The notes beneath the pieces were generated by a model. That model was not told where the DNA came from. It did not search any database and saw only the letters and a list, made by a program, of their open reading frames with translations. Below are positions 21,956-22,287 of a DNA stretch of 22,287 bases, in pieces. Each line of letters starts with the position of its first letter. Position 1 is the stretch's first letter. The translations under genes were made by a program, and so were the position numbers. Source of the DNA: Candidatus Aerophobus profundus SCGC AAA252-L23 (GTDB taxonomy: Bacteria; Aerophobota; Aerophobia; Aerophobales; Aerophobaceae); NCBI GenBank assembly GCA_000402295.1, contig AQRW01000179.1, positions 21,135 to 43,421 of the forward strand, written 5' to 3'.

Positions 21956-22287
21956 ATGATTAAGCTGGAAAAAGCGCTTGAAACTGTTCTGTCTCAAGTC
22001 AGAGTTCTATCTCCGGAAAAAGTGAGTCTTTTGGCTTCTCTGGGCCGGACTCTGGCGGAGGATATCCAGGCTGGTTTTGATGTTCCGTCCTTCAGTAGAG
22101 CGGCTATGGATGGCTATGCGGTCGTTTCCAGTGACACAAATGCTGCTGGTAAGAACAAGCCCATTGCCCTGGAAGTAATAGCTAATGTTCCAGCCGGGCA
22201 CAACACCAGGAAGGTAGTGGTAAGTGGTAAGGCGGTGAGGATTATGACCGGGGCACCCATGCCTCAGGGTGCTAATGCAGTAGTGAT
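21956..22287 (+). CDS. moeA: MoeA molybdopterin molybdenum/tungsten transferase, second copy (5' part, cut by window end)
   Basis: The first 110 codons of a second moeA lie downstream of tupC, behind an AGGAGG ribosome site. The N-terminus is complete (LEKALETVLSQV, LGRTLAEDIQAG, VPSFSRAAMDGYAV) and reaches the VRIMTGAPMPQGANAV signature before the window ends. The Ser-Ala-Met-Asp-Gly-Tyr-Ala motif of domain I is here Ala-Ala-Met-Asp-Gly-Tyr-Ala. From 22193 onward the DNA is identical to the truncated moeA on the opposite strand. Placement after the tungstate transporter suggests a tungsten-dedicated MoeA, as tungsten users often have two MoeA paralogues. This is inference. Confidence 0.92.
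   Translation, partial: MIKLEKALETVLSQVRVLSPEKVSLLASLGRTLAEDIQAGFDVPSFSRAAMDGYAVVSSDTNAAGKNKPIALEVIANVPAGHNTRKVVVSGKAVRIMTGAPMPQGANAVV
22193..22287 (+). repeat. Inverted repeat arm inside the second moeA, truncated by window end
   Basis: These 95 bases are the reverse complement of 14166-14260 without a mismatch. Both arms begin at GCCGGGCAC in moeA. Recombination between the arms would flip about 7.9 kb carrying fdhAB, the receiver gene, both sigma-54 promoters and tupABC. Confidence 0.95.

Overview
The window looks like part of the chromosome of an uncultivated, strictly anaerobic, Gram-negative-type bacterium that uses tungsten or molybdenum enzymes. The pointers are a Tat-exported formate dehydrogenase, a TupABC tungstate transporter whose binding protein has a Sec signal without a lipobox, [NiFe]-hydrogenase-like subunits, sigma-54-type regulation, and no oxygen-dependent enzyme. 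I cannot assign a phylum. The first bases lie inside a dispersed palindromic repeat and the last 95 bases inside a sequence repeated within the window, so this may be a complete assembly contig that broke at repeats.

Layout. 1-629: no convincing gene, only REP-like palindromes. 630-2311 (minus): a solitary CbiM/NikM-type metal-uptake component and a D-2-hydroxyacid (glyoxylate/hydroxypyruvate-type) dehydrogenase, each with its own sigma-70-type promoter. 2452-4253 (plus): a sodium:solute symporter with its small membrane partner. 4410-5548 (plus): a short sigma-54-like factor with an intact RpoN box, interrupted by an apparent -1 frameshift at a run of six G. 5757-10948 (plus): a tightly overlapping operon of hydrogenase small subunit, hydrogenase large subunit, soluble PAS histidine kinase and NtrC-type response regulator. 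This is the gene set of an H2-sensing regulatory hydrogenase (HoxB/HoxC/HoxJ/HoxA type). 10964-18507 (minus): receiver-domain protein, formate dehydrogenase alpha and beta, a 5'-truncated moeA, moaA, moaC, a MOSC protein and mogA, apparently one operon. 19262-22287 (plus): tupA, tupB, tupC and the start of a second, full-length-type moeA.

The divergent intergenic region 18508-19261 is the key control point. It carries two near-identical, essentially perfect sigma-54 promoters (TGGCAC-N5-TTGCT) facing outward: one drives the receiver/fdh/moco operon, the other drives tupABC-moeA. The tup transcript leader also contains what looks like a Moco/Tuco (molybdenum/tungsten cofactor) riboswitch followed by an intrinsic terminator.

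How the genes could work together (inference): the window holds a self-contained module with a candidate H2 sensor, its kinase, a sigma-54 activator with an unusual GSFTDA loop in place of GAFTGA, a divergent sigma-54, and two sigma-54 target promoters. The targets encode formate dehydrogenase, pterin cofactor synthesis and tungstate uptake, so H2 would control formate metabolism and its metal cofactor supply. The riboswitch would add product feedback on the uptake arm.
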